Assembly: GCF_000717655.1 (NCBI RefSeq)
Contig: NZ_JNZY01000011.1
Span: forward strand, 62,001-126,000
Direction of reading: 5' to 3'
DNA from: Streptomyces katrae
Lineage (GTDB): Bacteria; Actinomycetota; Actinomycetes; Streptomycetales; Streptomycetaceae
Length of the DNA stretch: 64,000 bases
The translations under genes and the position numbers were made by a program. A model generated the notes under the pieces. That model ran no database searches. It was not told where the DNA came from and saw only the letters and a list, made by a program, of their open reading frames with translations. Below are positions 52,587 to 61,500 of the stretch, piece after piece (within the stretch, counting starts at the first letter, position 1; every line of letters starts with the position of its first letter).

Positions 52587-53528
52587 TCAGGCCGCCGCGA
52601 TCGCGTCGATCTCCGCCAGCAGTTCCGGCTCGAGCGGGCGGTCGGCGACGGCCGCGTTGGCCCGTACCTGCTCGGGGGAGGTGGCGCCCGCGATGACGGA
52701 GGAGCAGCCCGGCTGGGCGGAGAGCCATCCGATGGCCAGCTCGAGGACGCTGCGGCCGTGCTTGTCGGCGACGGCGGCCAGCGCCTCGACCGTGTCGAGC
52801 CGCTCCTCGGTGAGGTACGCGTCGCGCCCCTCCAGGCGGGAGCCGGCCGGGACCGGGGCACCCCGGCGGATCTTGCCGGTCAGCAGGCCGTTGGCGAGCG
52901 GGAAGTACGGGAGCACGCCGAGGCCGTAGTGCACGGCGGCCGGGACCAGCTCCGCCTCCGCGTCCCGCCGGAGCAGCGACCATTCGTTCTGCGCCGACAC
53001 GAAGGGGGACGCGCCCGTTTCGCGGGCGACGTGGGCGGCTTCGGCGAGCTGCCAGCCGCTGAAGTTGGAGTGGCCGATGTAGCGGACCTTGCCCTCGGTG
53101 ACCAGTTCGGTGAGCGCCGCCAGGGTTTCGGCGACGGGGGTCGCCGGGTCGGGGCTGTGCAGCTGGTAGAGGTCGATGTGGTCGGTGTCCAGGCGGCGCA
53201 GGGACTCCTCGACGGCCCGCCGGATGTACGCGCGGCCGCCGCGGGACCCTGCGGCGGGCCCGTACTCCATGTCCATGCCCGCATAGCCGAACTTGGTGGC
53301 GAGGACGACCTGGTCACGGCGGCCCTTGATGGCCTGTCCGAGGTGGCGCTCGGAGCCGCCGCGGCCGCCGTAGATGTCGGCGGTGTCGAGGAGGGTGATC
53401 CCCGCGTCGAGGGCTGCGTCGACGACGGCGCGGGTCGCCTGGGCGTCGAGGCGGCCTCCGAAGTTGTTGCAGCCGAGTCCGACGGCGGATACCTGCAGAC
53501 CTGAACTGCCCAGCGGGATGTAGCGCAT
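52587..53528 (-). CDS. Aldo/keto reductase
   Basis: 313 residues with a TIM-barrel AKR pattern: catalytic Asp/Tyr in LLDTADIYGGRGGSER, Lys in VVLATKFGY, His in LYQLHSPDPATP, and the cofactor loop SSVIAGATSPEQVRANAAV. It resembles the AKR subfamily including YajO/potassium-channel beta-like reductases acting on sugars and carbonyls. ATG at 53528 has GGAGG ten bases upstream, preferred over the longer frame beginning at 53570. Monocistronic. Confidence 0.92.
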   Translation of the reverse strand: MRYIPLGSSGLQVSAVGLGCNNFGGRLDAQATRAVVDAALDAGITLLDTADIYGGRGGSERHLGQAIKGRRDQVVLATKFGYAGMDMEYGPAAGSRGGRAYIRRAVEESLRRLDTDHIDLYQLHSPDPATPVAETLAALTELVTEGKVRYIGHSNFSGWQLAEAAHVARETGASPFVSAQNEWSLLRRDAEAELVPAAVHYGLGVLPYFPLANGLLTGKIRRGAPVPAGSRLEGRDAYLTEERLDTVEALAAVADKHGRSVLELAIGWLSAQPGCSSVIAGATSPEQVRANAAVADRPLEPELLAEIDAIAAA

Positions 53529-53618
53529 GCGTTTCGTTCCTCCGCACTCGTCCGGCACATGATCGACCAATTGATCAGTCTAGGCAGGCCGGTTCGACGG
53601 AAGCTGCTCTTCCCCTTC

Positions 53619-54776
53619 TCAGGCCGTCCGGCCGGCCCCGGCGGACGGCTCCGCCGTCGTGATGCGCGGCGGCTTGTGGCCCGCCCGTACGAAGGCCTCC
53701 GTCACGGCCTCGGCCACCAGCGGCTCGGCGTCCGCGTCGATCAGGGCCAGGGCCGAACCGCCGAACCCGCCGCCGGTCATCCGGGCCCCGTACGCGCCCG
53801 CCGCGTTGGCGGTGGCGACCGCCAGGTCGAGTTCGGTGCAGGACACCTCGTAGTCGTTCCGCAGCGAGGCATGGCCCTCGGTCAGCAGCGGGCCCGCCTC
53901 CCGCAGCCGTCCGGCGCGCAGCAGTTCCTCCACCCGTACGACCCGTTCGTTCTCGGTGACGACGTGCCGGACCCGTTGGCGCCGGACCGGGTCGTCGAGG
54001 CGCGCCAGGGCCTGGTCGAGCTCCTCGTACGGGAGGTCGCGCAGGGCGGGCACCCCGAGATCGGCGGCCGCCCCGTGGCAGGAGGCGAGGCGTTCGGCGT
54101 AGGCCCCGTCGGCCAGGTCGTGCTTGACCCGGGTGTCGATGACCAGGAGGCGCAGGCCCGCCGCCGCGCAGTCGAAGGGGATGTGCCGCTGTTCGAGGGT
54201 GCGGGTGTCCAGGTGCAGGGCGTGGCCTTCGGTGGCGCAGGCCGAGGCCGTCTGGTCCATCGCCCCGCAGGGCACGCCGACGTACGCGTTCTCGGCGCGG
54301 CGGGCGAGCGCGGCCAGTTCGGTCCGGGTGAGCGGGATCCCGTACAGGTCGGTGAGCGCCAGGGCGGTGGCCACCTCCAGGGCGGCGGAGGAGGACAGTC
54401 CGGCGCCGGTGGGCACGTCGGAGCGGATGTGCAGATCGGCGCCGCCGAGCGGAAGGCCGGCGTCCAGCAGGGCCCACAGCACGCCGGCCGGGTACGCGGC
54501 CCATCCTGCAGCGCCGGCGGGCGGGCGGGCCGGGTCGAGGTCGGCGGGGCGGACGGTGACCACGCCGGAGGGGACGTCGGCGGAGTGGAGCCGGAGGATC
54601 CCGTCGGCGCGCCGGGCGGCGGCGACCTCCGTGCGCTGCGGGAGCGCGAAGGGCAGGGCGAATCCGTCGTTGTAGTCGGTGTGTTCGCCGATCAGGTTGA
54701 CCCGGCCCGGAGCCGCCCAGACTCCCTCGGGCTCGGACCCGTACAGCCGGCGGAACCCGTCCGCTGCCTGGTTCAC
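53619..54776 (-). CDS. galK: Galactokinase
   Basis: 385 residues. The galactokinase signature GRVNLIGEHTDYNDG is near the N-terminus; GHMP motif 2 is PTGAGLSSSAALEVA, and motif 3 is GARMTGGGFGGSALAL. Converts galactose to galactose-1-phosphate (Leloir pathway). GTG at 54776 overlaps the galT stop (GTGA), so galT and galK are translated together. No galE was seen in the window; UDP-galactose epimerisation must be supplied elsewhere. Confidence 0.96.
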   Translation of the reverse strand: MNQAADGFRRLYGSEPEGVWAAPGRVNLIGEHTDYNDGFALPFALPQRTEVAAARRADGILRLHSADVPSGVVTVRPADLDPARPPAGAAGWAAYPAGVLWALLDAGLPLGGADLHIRSDVPTGAGLSSSAALEVATALALTDLYGIPLTRTELAALARRAENAYVGVPCGAMDQTASACATEGHALHLDTRTLEQRHIPFDCAAAGLRLLVIDTRVKHDLADGAYAERLASCHGAAADLGVPALRDLPYEELDQALARLDDPVRRQRVRHVVTENERVVRVEELLRAGRLREAGPLLTEGHASLRNDYEVSCTELDLAVATANAAGAYGARMTGGGFGGSALALIDADAEPLVAEAVTEAFVRAGHKPPRITTAEPSAGAGRTA

Positions 54777-55813
54777 AGGCTCGCCACCTCCCGCAGCCGC
54801 GCGGCCGCGTCCTCGGGGCGGACGTCGTTCATGTAGGCCTCCATACCGGATTCGGTTCCTGCCAGGTACTTCAGCTTGTCAGCGGTGCGGCGGACCGTGA
54901 AGAGCTCCAGGTGGAGCGCGAAGTCGGCCCGGCCCTCGCCGGAGACCGGCGCCTGGTGCCAGGCGGAGATGTACGGGGTGGGCCCCGGTGCCCCGAACAG
55001 CCGGTCGAAGCGTCGCAGCAGCTCCAGGTAGAGGCGGGGGAACTCGGCGCGGGCCGCGGCGTCCAGGGTGGTCAGGTCGGCGGTGCGGCGGTGCGGATAG
55101 AGGTGGACCTCGTAGGGCCAGCGCGCGGCGTAGGGCACGAAGGCGGTCCAGTGCTCCCCTTCGAGGACGACCCGGGTGCCCTCGGCGCGTTCGGAGGCGA
55201 GCACCTCCTCGAAGAGGTTGCCGCCGGTGCGGGCGATGTGGGCGGCGACCGTGGCGAGCATGCGGGTGGTGCGCGGGGTGATGAAGGGGAAGGCGTAGAT
55301 CTGGCCGTGCGGGTGCGCGAGGGTCACGCCGATCTCGGTGCCGCGGTTCTCGAAGCAGTAGACCTGCCGGACCCCGTGGTGGGCGGAGAGTTCGGCGGTG
55401 CGGTCCGTCCAGGCGGCCAGGACGAGCGCGGCGCGTTCCTCGTCGAGCTCGGCGAAGGAGGTCAGGTGGTCGGGGGTGAAGCAGATGACCTCGCAGCGGC
55501 CGGTGTCGCCGGCGAGGGAGGGGAAGCGGTTCTCGAAGACGACCACGTCGTAGTCGGGGGCCGGGATCTCGCTCGCGCGCCCCTCGGTGGAGGGGCACAG
55601 CGGGCAGGCGTCGGCGGGCGGGTGGTAGGTGCGCCCCTGGCGGTGGGAGGCGATGACGACGGCGTCGCCCAGCAGCGGGTCGCGGCGCACCTCGGAGGAG
55701 GTGGCGGACGCGTCGAGGGGGCGGGTGTCGGGGACGGCGCGGGCTGCGCCGTCGTCGGCGTCGTAGTACAGGATCTCGCGGCCGTCGGCCAGGCGGGTGC
55801 TCGTTCGCTTCAC
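54773..55813 (-). CDS. galT: Galactose-1-phosphate uridylyltransferase
   Basis: 346 residues. Zinc Cys pair in ACPLCPS, the UMP-binding FENRFPS, and the active-site HPH in THPHGQIYAFP-like LAHPHGQIYAFP. ADFALHLELF near the end is typical. Catalyses UDP-glucose plus Gal-1-P to UDP-Gal plus Glc-1-P. GTG at 55813 gives the usual N-terminus (KRTSTRLADGREILYY); a TTG at 55831 in frame is less likely. Upstream lies the GH35 gene on the same strand with an 83-bp gap, so co-transcription from the GH35 promoter is plausible. Confidence 0.95.
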   Translation of the reverse strand: MKRTSTRLADGREILYYDADDGAARAVPDTRPLDASATSSEVRRDPLLGDAVVIASHRQGRTYHPPADACPLCPSTEGRASEIPAPDYDVVVFENRFPSLAGDTGRCEVICFTPDHLTSFAELDEERAALVLAAWTDRTAELSAHHGVRQVYCFENRGTEIGVTLAHPHGQIYAFPFITPRTTRMLATVAAHIARTGGNLFEEVLASERAEGTRVVLEGEHWTAFVPYAARWPYEVHLYPHRRTADLTTLDAAARAEFPRLYLELLRRFDRLFGAPGPTPYISAWHQAPVSGEGRADFALHLELFTVRRTADKLKYLAGTESGMEAYMNDVRPEDAAARLREVASL

Positions 55814-55896
55814 GGGGAGAGCTTCTCTCAAGGGATGGTCACCGGAGTGCGCTGGGGTGCCCGCGGTTCGCGGGGCTCGCCGGGGTCAGGCGGGGT

Positions 55897-57702
55897 TCAT
55901 TCGAGCGTGACGACGGTGGGGCGGCCCAGGTCGGGGCGGTCGCGCAGCGGCAGGTCGGCGCCGGGACGCTCCAGCTCGAGGACGACGATCTCGTTCCGGC
56001 CGGTCCGCCACAGCGGGGCGGGCGCGTAGAGGGTGCGCTGCGGGCCGCGCGGGGTGTCGTAGTGGCCGAGGAGGAAGCCGTTCAGCCAGAGGAGGCCGGT
56101 GCCCCAGCCGGAGACGTCGACGAATCCGTCGGCGGGGGCGTCCGGGAGGGCGTGGGTGAAGCGGTGGAAGGCCGGGCGGCCTGCGCCGGGTGCGCCGGGT
56201 GCGCCGGGTGTGTGGCGTGACCAGCGCAGGCCGGTCGGGTCGGTCAGCGGGAGCGGCCGGATCTCCCACTCGAACAGCAGCTGGTGGCCGTGGCGGACGC
56301 CGCGCCAGATGCCCTTGCGGTCGTCGAGGAGCGGGCCGTAGTTGACCCGGCCCTGGGCGCGGACGAGGACGTCGAGGACGACCCCCGCCTCGCCGACGGA
56401 CAGGTCGAGGCCCTCGTCGGGCCGGTTGCGGTCGAGGATGCCGAGGGGCTCCCCGTCGGCGAACACGTACGCGCGGTCGCCGAGGCCGTCGATCCGGACG
56501 GGCATGGCGGGGCGCGGGCCGGTGACGGTGGTGCGGTAGTGGATCATGCCGTGGGCCTGGCCGAGCTTCTCCATGGACTCGGGCGCGGCTCGCAGGACGG
56601 GCTCCCCGCCGAGCAGGTCGAGGTGGGCCAGGAGCGGTGCGGTGCCGGCCGGGACGGCGAGGGCGGGGGTGATACGGGGCGGCGGCTGCGGCAGCGGCCC
56701 GTCGGGCAGCGGTACGTACTTGCCGATGACCTCGCGGAACGCGTGGAACTTGGGGGTGAGTTCGCCGGCCTCGCCGATGGGGGCGTCGTAGTCGTAGCTG
56801 GTGACGGTGGGCTGGTAGCCGGGGTCGCCGGGGCGGGACCCGGTGTGGTTGGCGCCCGCCCAGAAGCCGAAGTTGGTGCCGCCGTGGGCCATGTAGAGGT
56901 TGACGGAGGCGCCGGTGGCGAGGAGTTCGTCGAGGGACTGCGCCGCGTCCTCGACGGCTCGGACGTGGTGGCCCTCGCCCCAGTGATCGAACCAGCCGAT
57001 CCAGAACTCCATGGCGGTGAGCGGGCCGGTCCTCTGGTAGCGGCGCAGCTGGGCGAGGCGTTCTGCGGGCCGGGCGCCGAAGGTGGCGGTGGCGAGCCGG
57101 CCGGGGACCGTGCCGCCCTGGAGCATGGCGTCCTCGGGCCCGTCGGCAGTGAACAGGAGGCAGTCGACGCCGCGTTCGACCAGGGCCTGCTCGACATGGG
57201 CGCGGTAGCGGGTGTCGTTGCCGTACGAGCCGTACTCGTTCTCGATCTGTACGGCGACGACCGGACCGCCGCGGCTCGCGAGCAGGGGCAGCAGCTCGGG
57301 GACGACGAGGTCGAACCAGCCGTCGGCCTCGGCCTCGAAGCGCGGGTCGGAGCAGCGCAGGCGGAGGCCGTCGACGGCGAGGAGCCGGGCGGGCAGGCCG
57401 CCGAAGTCCCATTCGGCGCAGATGTACGGGCCGGGGCGGACGACGGCGTCGAGGCCGAGGTCCTGGGCGGTGCGCAGGAAGCGGCCGAGGTCGCGCGGGC
57501 CGGTGAAGTCGGCCTTGCCGGGGGCGGTCTCGTGGAAGTTCCAGGGGACGTACGTGTCCACGGTGTTGGCACCCAGGGCGCGCAGCCGCCGCAGCCGGTC
57601 CTCCCACAGGCCGGGATGGACCCGGAAGTAGTGCAGGGCTCCCGAGACGATGCGGTGGGGGCGGCCTGCGCGCCGGAATCCGTCCTGGTCGTACGTGAGC
57701 AT
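55897..57702 (-). CDS. GH35 beta-galactosidase
   Basis: 601 residues without a signal peptide, so cytoplasmic. The TIM barrel carries GPYICAEWDFGGLP, the catalytic acid Glu in VQIENEYGSYG and the nucleophile Glu in TAMEFWIGWFDHWG, then the GGTNFGFWAG loop. Two C-terminal beta-domains end with the jelly-roll (WLNGFLLGHYD, GPQRTLYAP). Hydrolyses terminal beta-galactosides; with galT/galK next door the galactose enters the Leloir pathway. ATG at 57702 has GGGAG seven bases upstream. A strong promoter lies at 57754-57783 and an operator candidate at 57802-57818. Confidence 0.94.
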   Translation of the reverse strand: MLTYDQDGFRRAGRPHRIVSGALHYFRVHPGLWEDRLRRLRALGANTVDTYVPWNFHETAPGKADFTGPRDLGRFLRTAQDLGLDAVVRPGPYICAEWDFGGLPARLLAVDGLRLRCSDPRFEAEADGWFDLVVPELLPLLASRGGPVVAVQIENEYGSYGNDTRYRAHVEQALVERGVDCLLFTADGPEDAMLQGGTVPGRLATATFGARPAERLAQLRRYQRTGPLTAMEFWIGWFDHWGEGHHVRAVEDAAQSLDELLATGASVNLYMAHGGTNFGFWAGANHTGSRPGDPGYQPTVTSYDYDAPIGEAGELTPKFHAFREVIGKYVPLPDGPLPQPPPRITPALAVPAGTAPLLAHLDLLGGEPVLRAAPESMEKLGQAHGMIHYRTTVTGPRPAMPVRIDGLGDRAYVFADGEPLGILDRNRPDEGLDLSVGEAGVVLDVLVRAQGRVNYGPLLDDRKGIWRGVRHGHQLLFEWEIRPLPLTDPTGLRWSRHTPGAPGAPGAGRPAFHRFTHALPDAPADGFVDVSGWGTGLLWLNGFLLGHYDTPRGPQRTLYAPAPLWRTGRNEIVVLELERPGADLPLRDRPDLGRPTVVTLE

Positions 57703-57753
57703 GCGCTGACTCCCGGGAGAGGTCGTGATGCCGTGAGGTGCCGGACGCCGCCG

Positions 57754-57783
57754 AATATATGAACGCACCCTCCGCGCCGTCAA
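57754..57783 (-). promoter_or_regulatory. Sigma70-type promoter of the GH35-galT-galK unit
   Basis: On the minus strand a -35 TTGACG (57783-57778) and a -10 TATATT (57759-57754) are separated by 18 bp, near the Streptomyces housekeeping consensus. The predicted start is about 57747, 45 bases before the GH35 ATG. Confidence 0.8.
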
Positions 57784-57801
57784 TGACCGGTTGATCGGAA
57801 A

Positions 57802-57818
57802 CGATCGAATCGATCGGT
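57802..57818. promoter_or_regulatory. Operator candidate between GH35 and its regulator
   Basis: The minus-strand reading of CGATCGAATCGATCGGT is ACCGATCGATTCGATCG, which matches the element at 59044-59060 at 15 of 17 positions. It lies 18 bp upstream of the GH35 -35 box and just before a TATGAT -10-like box (57828-57833) reading towards the regulator gene. Confidence 0.65.
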
Positions 57819-57894
57819 TCGGTTCTCTATGATGACCAGGACACGGCGCGCGGACAGGTGATGCCGTCGAAAGACCGCAGGGGGTACGGAAACC

Positions 57895-59022
57895 TTGAGA
57901 CCACATGTGGACCAGCGCCAGGCGCAGGTGCTCGCGCTCGTGCGGGCACGGGGCAGCGTGCGCGTGGCGGACCTGGCGCAGGAGCTGGGCGTCTCGCCGG
58001 TCACCCTGCGGCGCGACATCGAGGCGATGGCGGCCCGGGGCGAGATCCACCGGATGCACGGGGTGATCAGCCGGGTGGAGACCGGGCGGCCGGGCGCTCC
58101 GGCAGCCCGGGCGTCGGCGCCACCGGCGTCGGCGGACGCCGCCTCGGCGGGCGCCGAGGGGCTGGTGATCGGGATGGTGGTGCCGACCACGGAGTACTAC
58201 TACGCGGAGGTCGTACGCGGAGCCCGCGAGGTGGTCGAGGCGCGCGGCGCGCGGCTGACCGTGGGCCTGACCCGGTACCTGCCGGGCGAGGACCGCACGC
58301 AGGCCGACCGTCTGCTGTCCACCGGGGCGGACGGGCTGCTGCTCACCCCGAACTGGGACGCCGGTTCGCCCGGCCCCGGGGAGGGCGCGTGGACGGCGGA
58401 GTTGCCGGTTCCGACGGTGCTGGTGGAGCGGTGGGCCCCGCCGGGGCATCCGGCCGCGGCCCTGGACCGGGTGGCCTCCGACCATGCGCACGGCGCTGCG
58501 GCGGCCGTGCAGCACCTGGTGGAACGGGGCCACCGGCGGATCGCGCTGGCCAGCCGTGCGACGCCGACGACGCCGCGGCTGCGGGCCGGGTACGAGGCGG
58601 CGGTGGCCGCCCTCGGACTGGAGCCCGCGCCGCCGTGGCCGCAGGCCGGACCGGGGCCGCTCTCGGACGCCGACCTGTTCGCGCGGATGCTGGACTACCT
58701 GTGCGAGGCGGTGACGGCGGGCGGGGTGACCGCTGCCCTGATCCACAGCGACACCGACGCGATCATGCTGATCCCGAGACTGCAGGCGCGCGGCGTACGG
58801 GTGCCGGAGGACCTCGCGGTGATCACGTACGACGACGAGGTGGCGGGGCTGGCCGACGTACCGCTCTCGGCGGTGGCGCCGGCCAAGCACGAGGTGGGGG
58901 CGCGGGCGGCGGGGCTGCTGCTGGACCGCGTGACGGCGGCCGGCGAGGGACGGGGCGGGGGGCAGGAGGCGGGATCGCGGCAGCATCTGGAGCTGCTCCC
59001 CCGCCTGACGATCCGCTCGTAA
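57895..59022 (+). CDS. DeoR/LacI hybrid sugar regulator
   Basis: 375 residues. The N-terminus is a DeoR-type helix-turn-helix (RVADLAQELGVSPVTLRRDI, MAARGEIHRMHG), not the LacI headpiece. A linker with an Ala/Pro run (70-90) joins a LacI/GalR-type periplasmic-binding-like sensor (IGMVVPTTEYYYAEVVRGA; GADGLLLTPNWDA; VTAALIHSDTDAIMLI; LAVITYDDEVAGLADVPLSA). This swap of DNA-binding head and sensor is uncommon. TTG at 57895 is used; a GTG at 57907 is an alternative, and neither has a strong ribosome site. It stands between GH35 and the sugar importer and probably controls both through the shared operator. Confidence 0.85.
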   Translation: MRPHVDQRQAQVLALVRARGSVRVADLAQELGVSPVTLRRDIEAMAARGEIHRMHGVISRVETGRPGAPAARASAPPASADAASAGAEGLVIGMVVPTTEYYYAEVVRGAREVVEARGARLTVGLTRYLPGEDRTQADRLLSTGADGLLLTPNWDAGSPGPGEGAWTAELPVPTVLVERWAPPGHPAAALDRVASDHAHGAAAAVQHLVERGHRRIALASRATPTTPRLRAGYEAAVAALGLEPAPPWPQAGPGPLSDADLFARMLDYLCEAVTAGGVTAALIHSDTDAIMLIPRLQARGVRVPEDLAVITYDDEVAGLADVPLSAVAPAKHEVGARAAGLLLDRVTAAGEGRGGGQEAGSRQHLELLPRLTIRS

Positions 59023-59043
59023 GGAACAGGAAAGGACCCCCGG

Positions 59044-59060
59044 ACCGATCATTTCGATCG
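59044..59060. promoter_or_regulatory. Operator candidate upstream of the sugar-binding protein gene
   Basis: ACCGATCATTTCGATCG matches the element in front of GH35 (57802-57818, other strand) at 15 of 17 positions. It lies just upstream of the -35 box at 59077. Confidence 0.65.
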
Positions 59061-59076
59061 AGTTGCGCATTCGCTC

Positions 59077-59105
59077 TTGACGGTGTGCGTGTTCGCACAA
59101 AAGAT
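59077..59105 (+). promoter_or_regulatory. Promoter of the sugar importer, with an inverted repeat in the spacer
   Basis: -35 TTGACG (59077-59082) and a -10 AAAGAT (59100-59105) with 17-bp spacing. The spacer holds a perfect inverted repeat TGTGCG-TGTT-CGCACA (59084-59099), positioned where a repressor would block RNA polymerase. Confidence 0.6.
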
Positions 59106-59158
59106 GGGTCGCGTTCTCCCCTCCGCCGCCGTCTGCGGTCGTCCGTAGGAGTCACTCC

Positions 59159-60484
59159 ATGTCGCGCAGCTTCCGTTCCTTCCGCATGCCCCGGTTCGTC
59201 CTGACCGCCTCGGCCGTCTCGTTCGTCCTGCTCGCCGCCGCGTGCGGAGGGGAGACGGAGCCGGGCGCGGCCGGGGCGGCCGGCGGCTCGCCGGAGCAGC
59301 CGGTCACCGTCACGTACTGGTCCTCGTCCGCGGGTGCGCAGCAGACCGCGGACGCCTTCAACAAGACGCACCCGAACATCCGGGTGCAGTTCTCGGCGGT
59401 GCCGGGCGGGCCGGACGGGGCGGCCAAGCTGGCCAACGCGGTCAAGGGCGGCAACGCGCCGGACGTCGCGACGATGGACTACTCGGCGCTCCCGGAGTTC
59501 GCGAGCGGCGGCAACCTGGAGGATCTGAGCGGGACCTCCGGGAAGCTGGTCTCCGAGAAGTTCCCCGAGGCGGTCCAGTCCCTGGTGAAGCTGGGCGGCA
59601 GGACGTGGGCGGTGCCGTTCGACGTCACCCCGCTCGAGCTCTTCTACCGGAAGGACATCTTCGAGGAGCACGGAGTGGCCGTGCCGAAGACGTGGGACGA
59701 GTACAAGGCGGCCGCGGAGAAGATTCACCAGGGGGACCCGTCGGTGAGGATCACGAACTTCGGCGGCGGTGACCCGGCGGTGCTGGCGGGCCTGTCCTGG
59801 CAGGCGGGCGCGCGGTGGTACGGGACCGAGGGCGACAAGTGGAAGGTCGCGATCGACGACCCCGCGTCGAAGAAGGTGGCGGAGTACTGGAACGGGCTGA
59901 TGGCCTCGGGGGTGGCGTCGAAGACCCCGCTGTGGGGCGAGGGTGAGGCGAAGGAACGTTCGTCCGGGCAGGTCGCGACCGTCATCGGTGCCGCCTGGAC
60001 CGCGGGCACCTTCCTCGCGAACTACCCGGACCTCAAGGGGAAGTGGGGGATCGCCCCGCTCCCGACCTGGGACGGCAAGCCCGCCACCGGCATGTACGGC
60101 GGCACCTCGTACATCGTGCCGAAGGGCAGCAAGCACACCAAGGCTGCGGCGGAGTTCATCAAGTGGGTCACCACCGACCCGGAGGCGATCAAGGCCCGGC
60201 TCAGCTCGCTGAAATCGCCGAGCAGCGCCCTGCCGGCCAATGCCGAGATGCGGGCCGAGGCGGCGAAGCTGTTCGACACGACGTACTTCGAGGGGCAGGA
60301 CCCGTACGGCCTGGCCGGCGCCGCAGCGGCGACCATCGTGCCGGGCTGGACATGGGGTCCCGTCCACCTCCAGGTCACCTCGGCGCAGAACGCGGCCGGG
60401 CCGGACCTGGTCAAGGCCCTCGGCGAGGGGCAGTCGGCCGCCGAGAAGGCCATCAAGGACCGCGGCCTGGGCCTGGCCGGCTGA
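59159..60484 (+). CDS. Sugar ABC transporter substrate-binding lipoprotein
   Basis: 441 residues. Lipobox VLLAAACGG with Cys about 29 marks a lipoprotein. The rest is a carbohydrate-uptake-1 binding fold: YWSSSAGAQQTADAFNKTHP, APDVATMDYSALPEF, RTWAVPFDVTPLELFYRKD, and a late GMYGGTSYIVPKGSKHTKAAAEFI hinge. Ligand is probably an oligosaccharide, given the adjacent GH35. ATG at 59159 is 51 bases after the -10 box; the first 13 residues are basic. The stop overlaps the first permease start (TGATG). Confidence 0.92.
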   Translation: MSRSFRSFRMPRFVLTASAVSFVLLAAACGGETEPGAAGAAGGSPEQPVTVTYWSSSAGAQQTADAFNKTHPNIRVQFSAVPGGPDGAAKLANAVKGGNAPDVATMDYSALPEFASGGNLEDLSGTSGKLVSEKFPEAVQSLVKLGGRTWAVPFDVTPLELFYRKDIFEEHGVAVPKTWDEYKAAAEKIHQGDPSVRITNFGGGDPAVLAGLSWQAGARWYGTEGDKWKVAIDDPASKKVAEYWNGLMASGVASKTPLWGEGEAKERSSGQVATVIGAAWTAGTFLANYPDLKGKWGIAPLPTWDGKPATGMYGGTSYIVPKGSKHTKAAAEFIKWVTTDPEAIKARLSSLKSPSSALPANAEMRAEAAKLFDTTYFEGQDPYGLAGAAAATIVPGWTWGPVHLQVTSAQNAAGPDLVKALGEGQSAAEKAIKDRGLGLAG

Positions 60485-61500
60485 TGCGCAGCCCCCAGCC
60501 GCACGCCTCCCACCACCCCGGCCCCGCCTCCGCGGCCACCCGCCCGGCAGCCGGACGCCGCTCGGCGCAGTCGGCCCGAACCGTTCCCACCGCCGCAGGC
60601 CGCCGGATGTCCTCGCCGGAGTACTCCCGATCCGGCGCGGCCGGGTGGTTCATGGCCCCCTTCTTCCTCCTCTTCGCGCTCGTGACCCTCGCCCCCATCG
60701 GGTACGCCGCCTGGCTCAGCCTCTTCCGCGCGGAGCAGTCCGGCCTCGGATTCGGCGGCGCCCGACAGGTCTTCAGCGGAATCGGGAACTACACCAAGGC
60801 TCTGTCCGATCCCCTGTTCCTGGCCTCGTTCCGCCACGTCGCCGTCTACTGCCTGCTCTACATCCCGGTCATGGCCAGCGGCGCCCTGGTCCTCGCCCTG
60901 CTCCTGGACTCCGCCCTCGCCCGCGCCCGGCGGTTCTTCCAGATCGCCTTCTACCTGCCCCACGCCGTCCCCGGCCTGATCGCCGCGATGATCTGGCTCT
61001 ACCTCTACACGCCCGGCCTCAGCCCCGTCCTCGACGTCCTCGACTCGGCCGGGATCTCCTGGAACTTCTTCGGCCGCGACGAGGCCCTGCTCTCCGTGGT
61101 CAACGTCTCGGCCTGGCAGTGGATGGGCTACAACATGATCATCTTCTACGCCGGGCTCCAGGCTGTCCCCCGCGAGACCCTCGAGGCCGCCACCATGGAC
61201 GGCGCCGGGGCCGTCCGCACCGCCTTCCACGTCAAGGTGCCGAGCATCCGGCCCACCATCATCCTGACCGTCCTGTTCACCTGCGTCGGCGCCGTCCAGC
61301 TCTTCGACGCCCCGCAGCTGCTCCAGCTCCGGGCCACCGAGATGGGCGAGTCCTGGTCCCCGACCATGTACATCTTCAGCGCCGCGTTCAAGGGCCACGA
61401 CTACGGGCTGGCGGCCGCGAGCGCGCTGCTCCTCGCCCTGGTCGCCGGCGCCGCCTCCTACGTCGTCACGAAGCTCGGCAACCGCTGGAGGTCCGTATGA
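60484..61500 (+). CDS. Sugar ABC transporter permease 1
   Basis: 338 residues, of which about 45 at the N-terminus are a disordered His/Pro/Ala-rich lead. Six membrane helices follow, with the EAA loop YAGLQAVPRETLEAATMDGAGAVRTAFHVKVPSI that docks the ATPase. It belongs to the MalF/UgpA-type carbohydrate permeases. The start overlaps the binding-protein stop, and the stop overlaps permease 2 (ATGA). No ATPase gene is nearby; a shared MsiK-type ATPase would be expected in Streptomyces. Confidence 0.93.
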   Translation: MRSPQPHASHHPGPASAATRPAAGRRSAQSARTVPTAAGRRMSSPEYSRSGAAGWFMAPFFLLFALVTLAPIGYAAWLSLFRAEQSGLGFGGARQVFSGIGNYTKALSDPLFLASFRHVAVYCLLYIPVMASGALVLALLLDSALARARRFFQIAFYLPHAVPGLIAAMIWLYLYTPGLSPVLDVLDSAGISWNFFGRDEALLSVVNVSAWQWMGYNMIIFYAGLQAVPRETLEAATMDGAGAVRTAFHVKVPSIRPTIILTVLFTCVGAVQLFDAPQLLQLRATEMGESWSPTMYIFSAAFKGHDYGLAAASALLLALVAGAASYVVTKLGNRWRSV

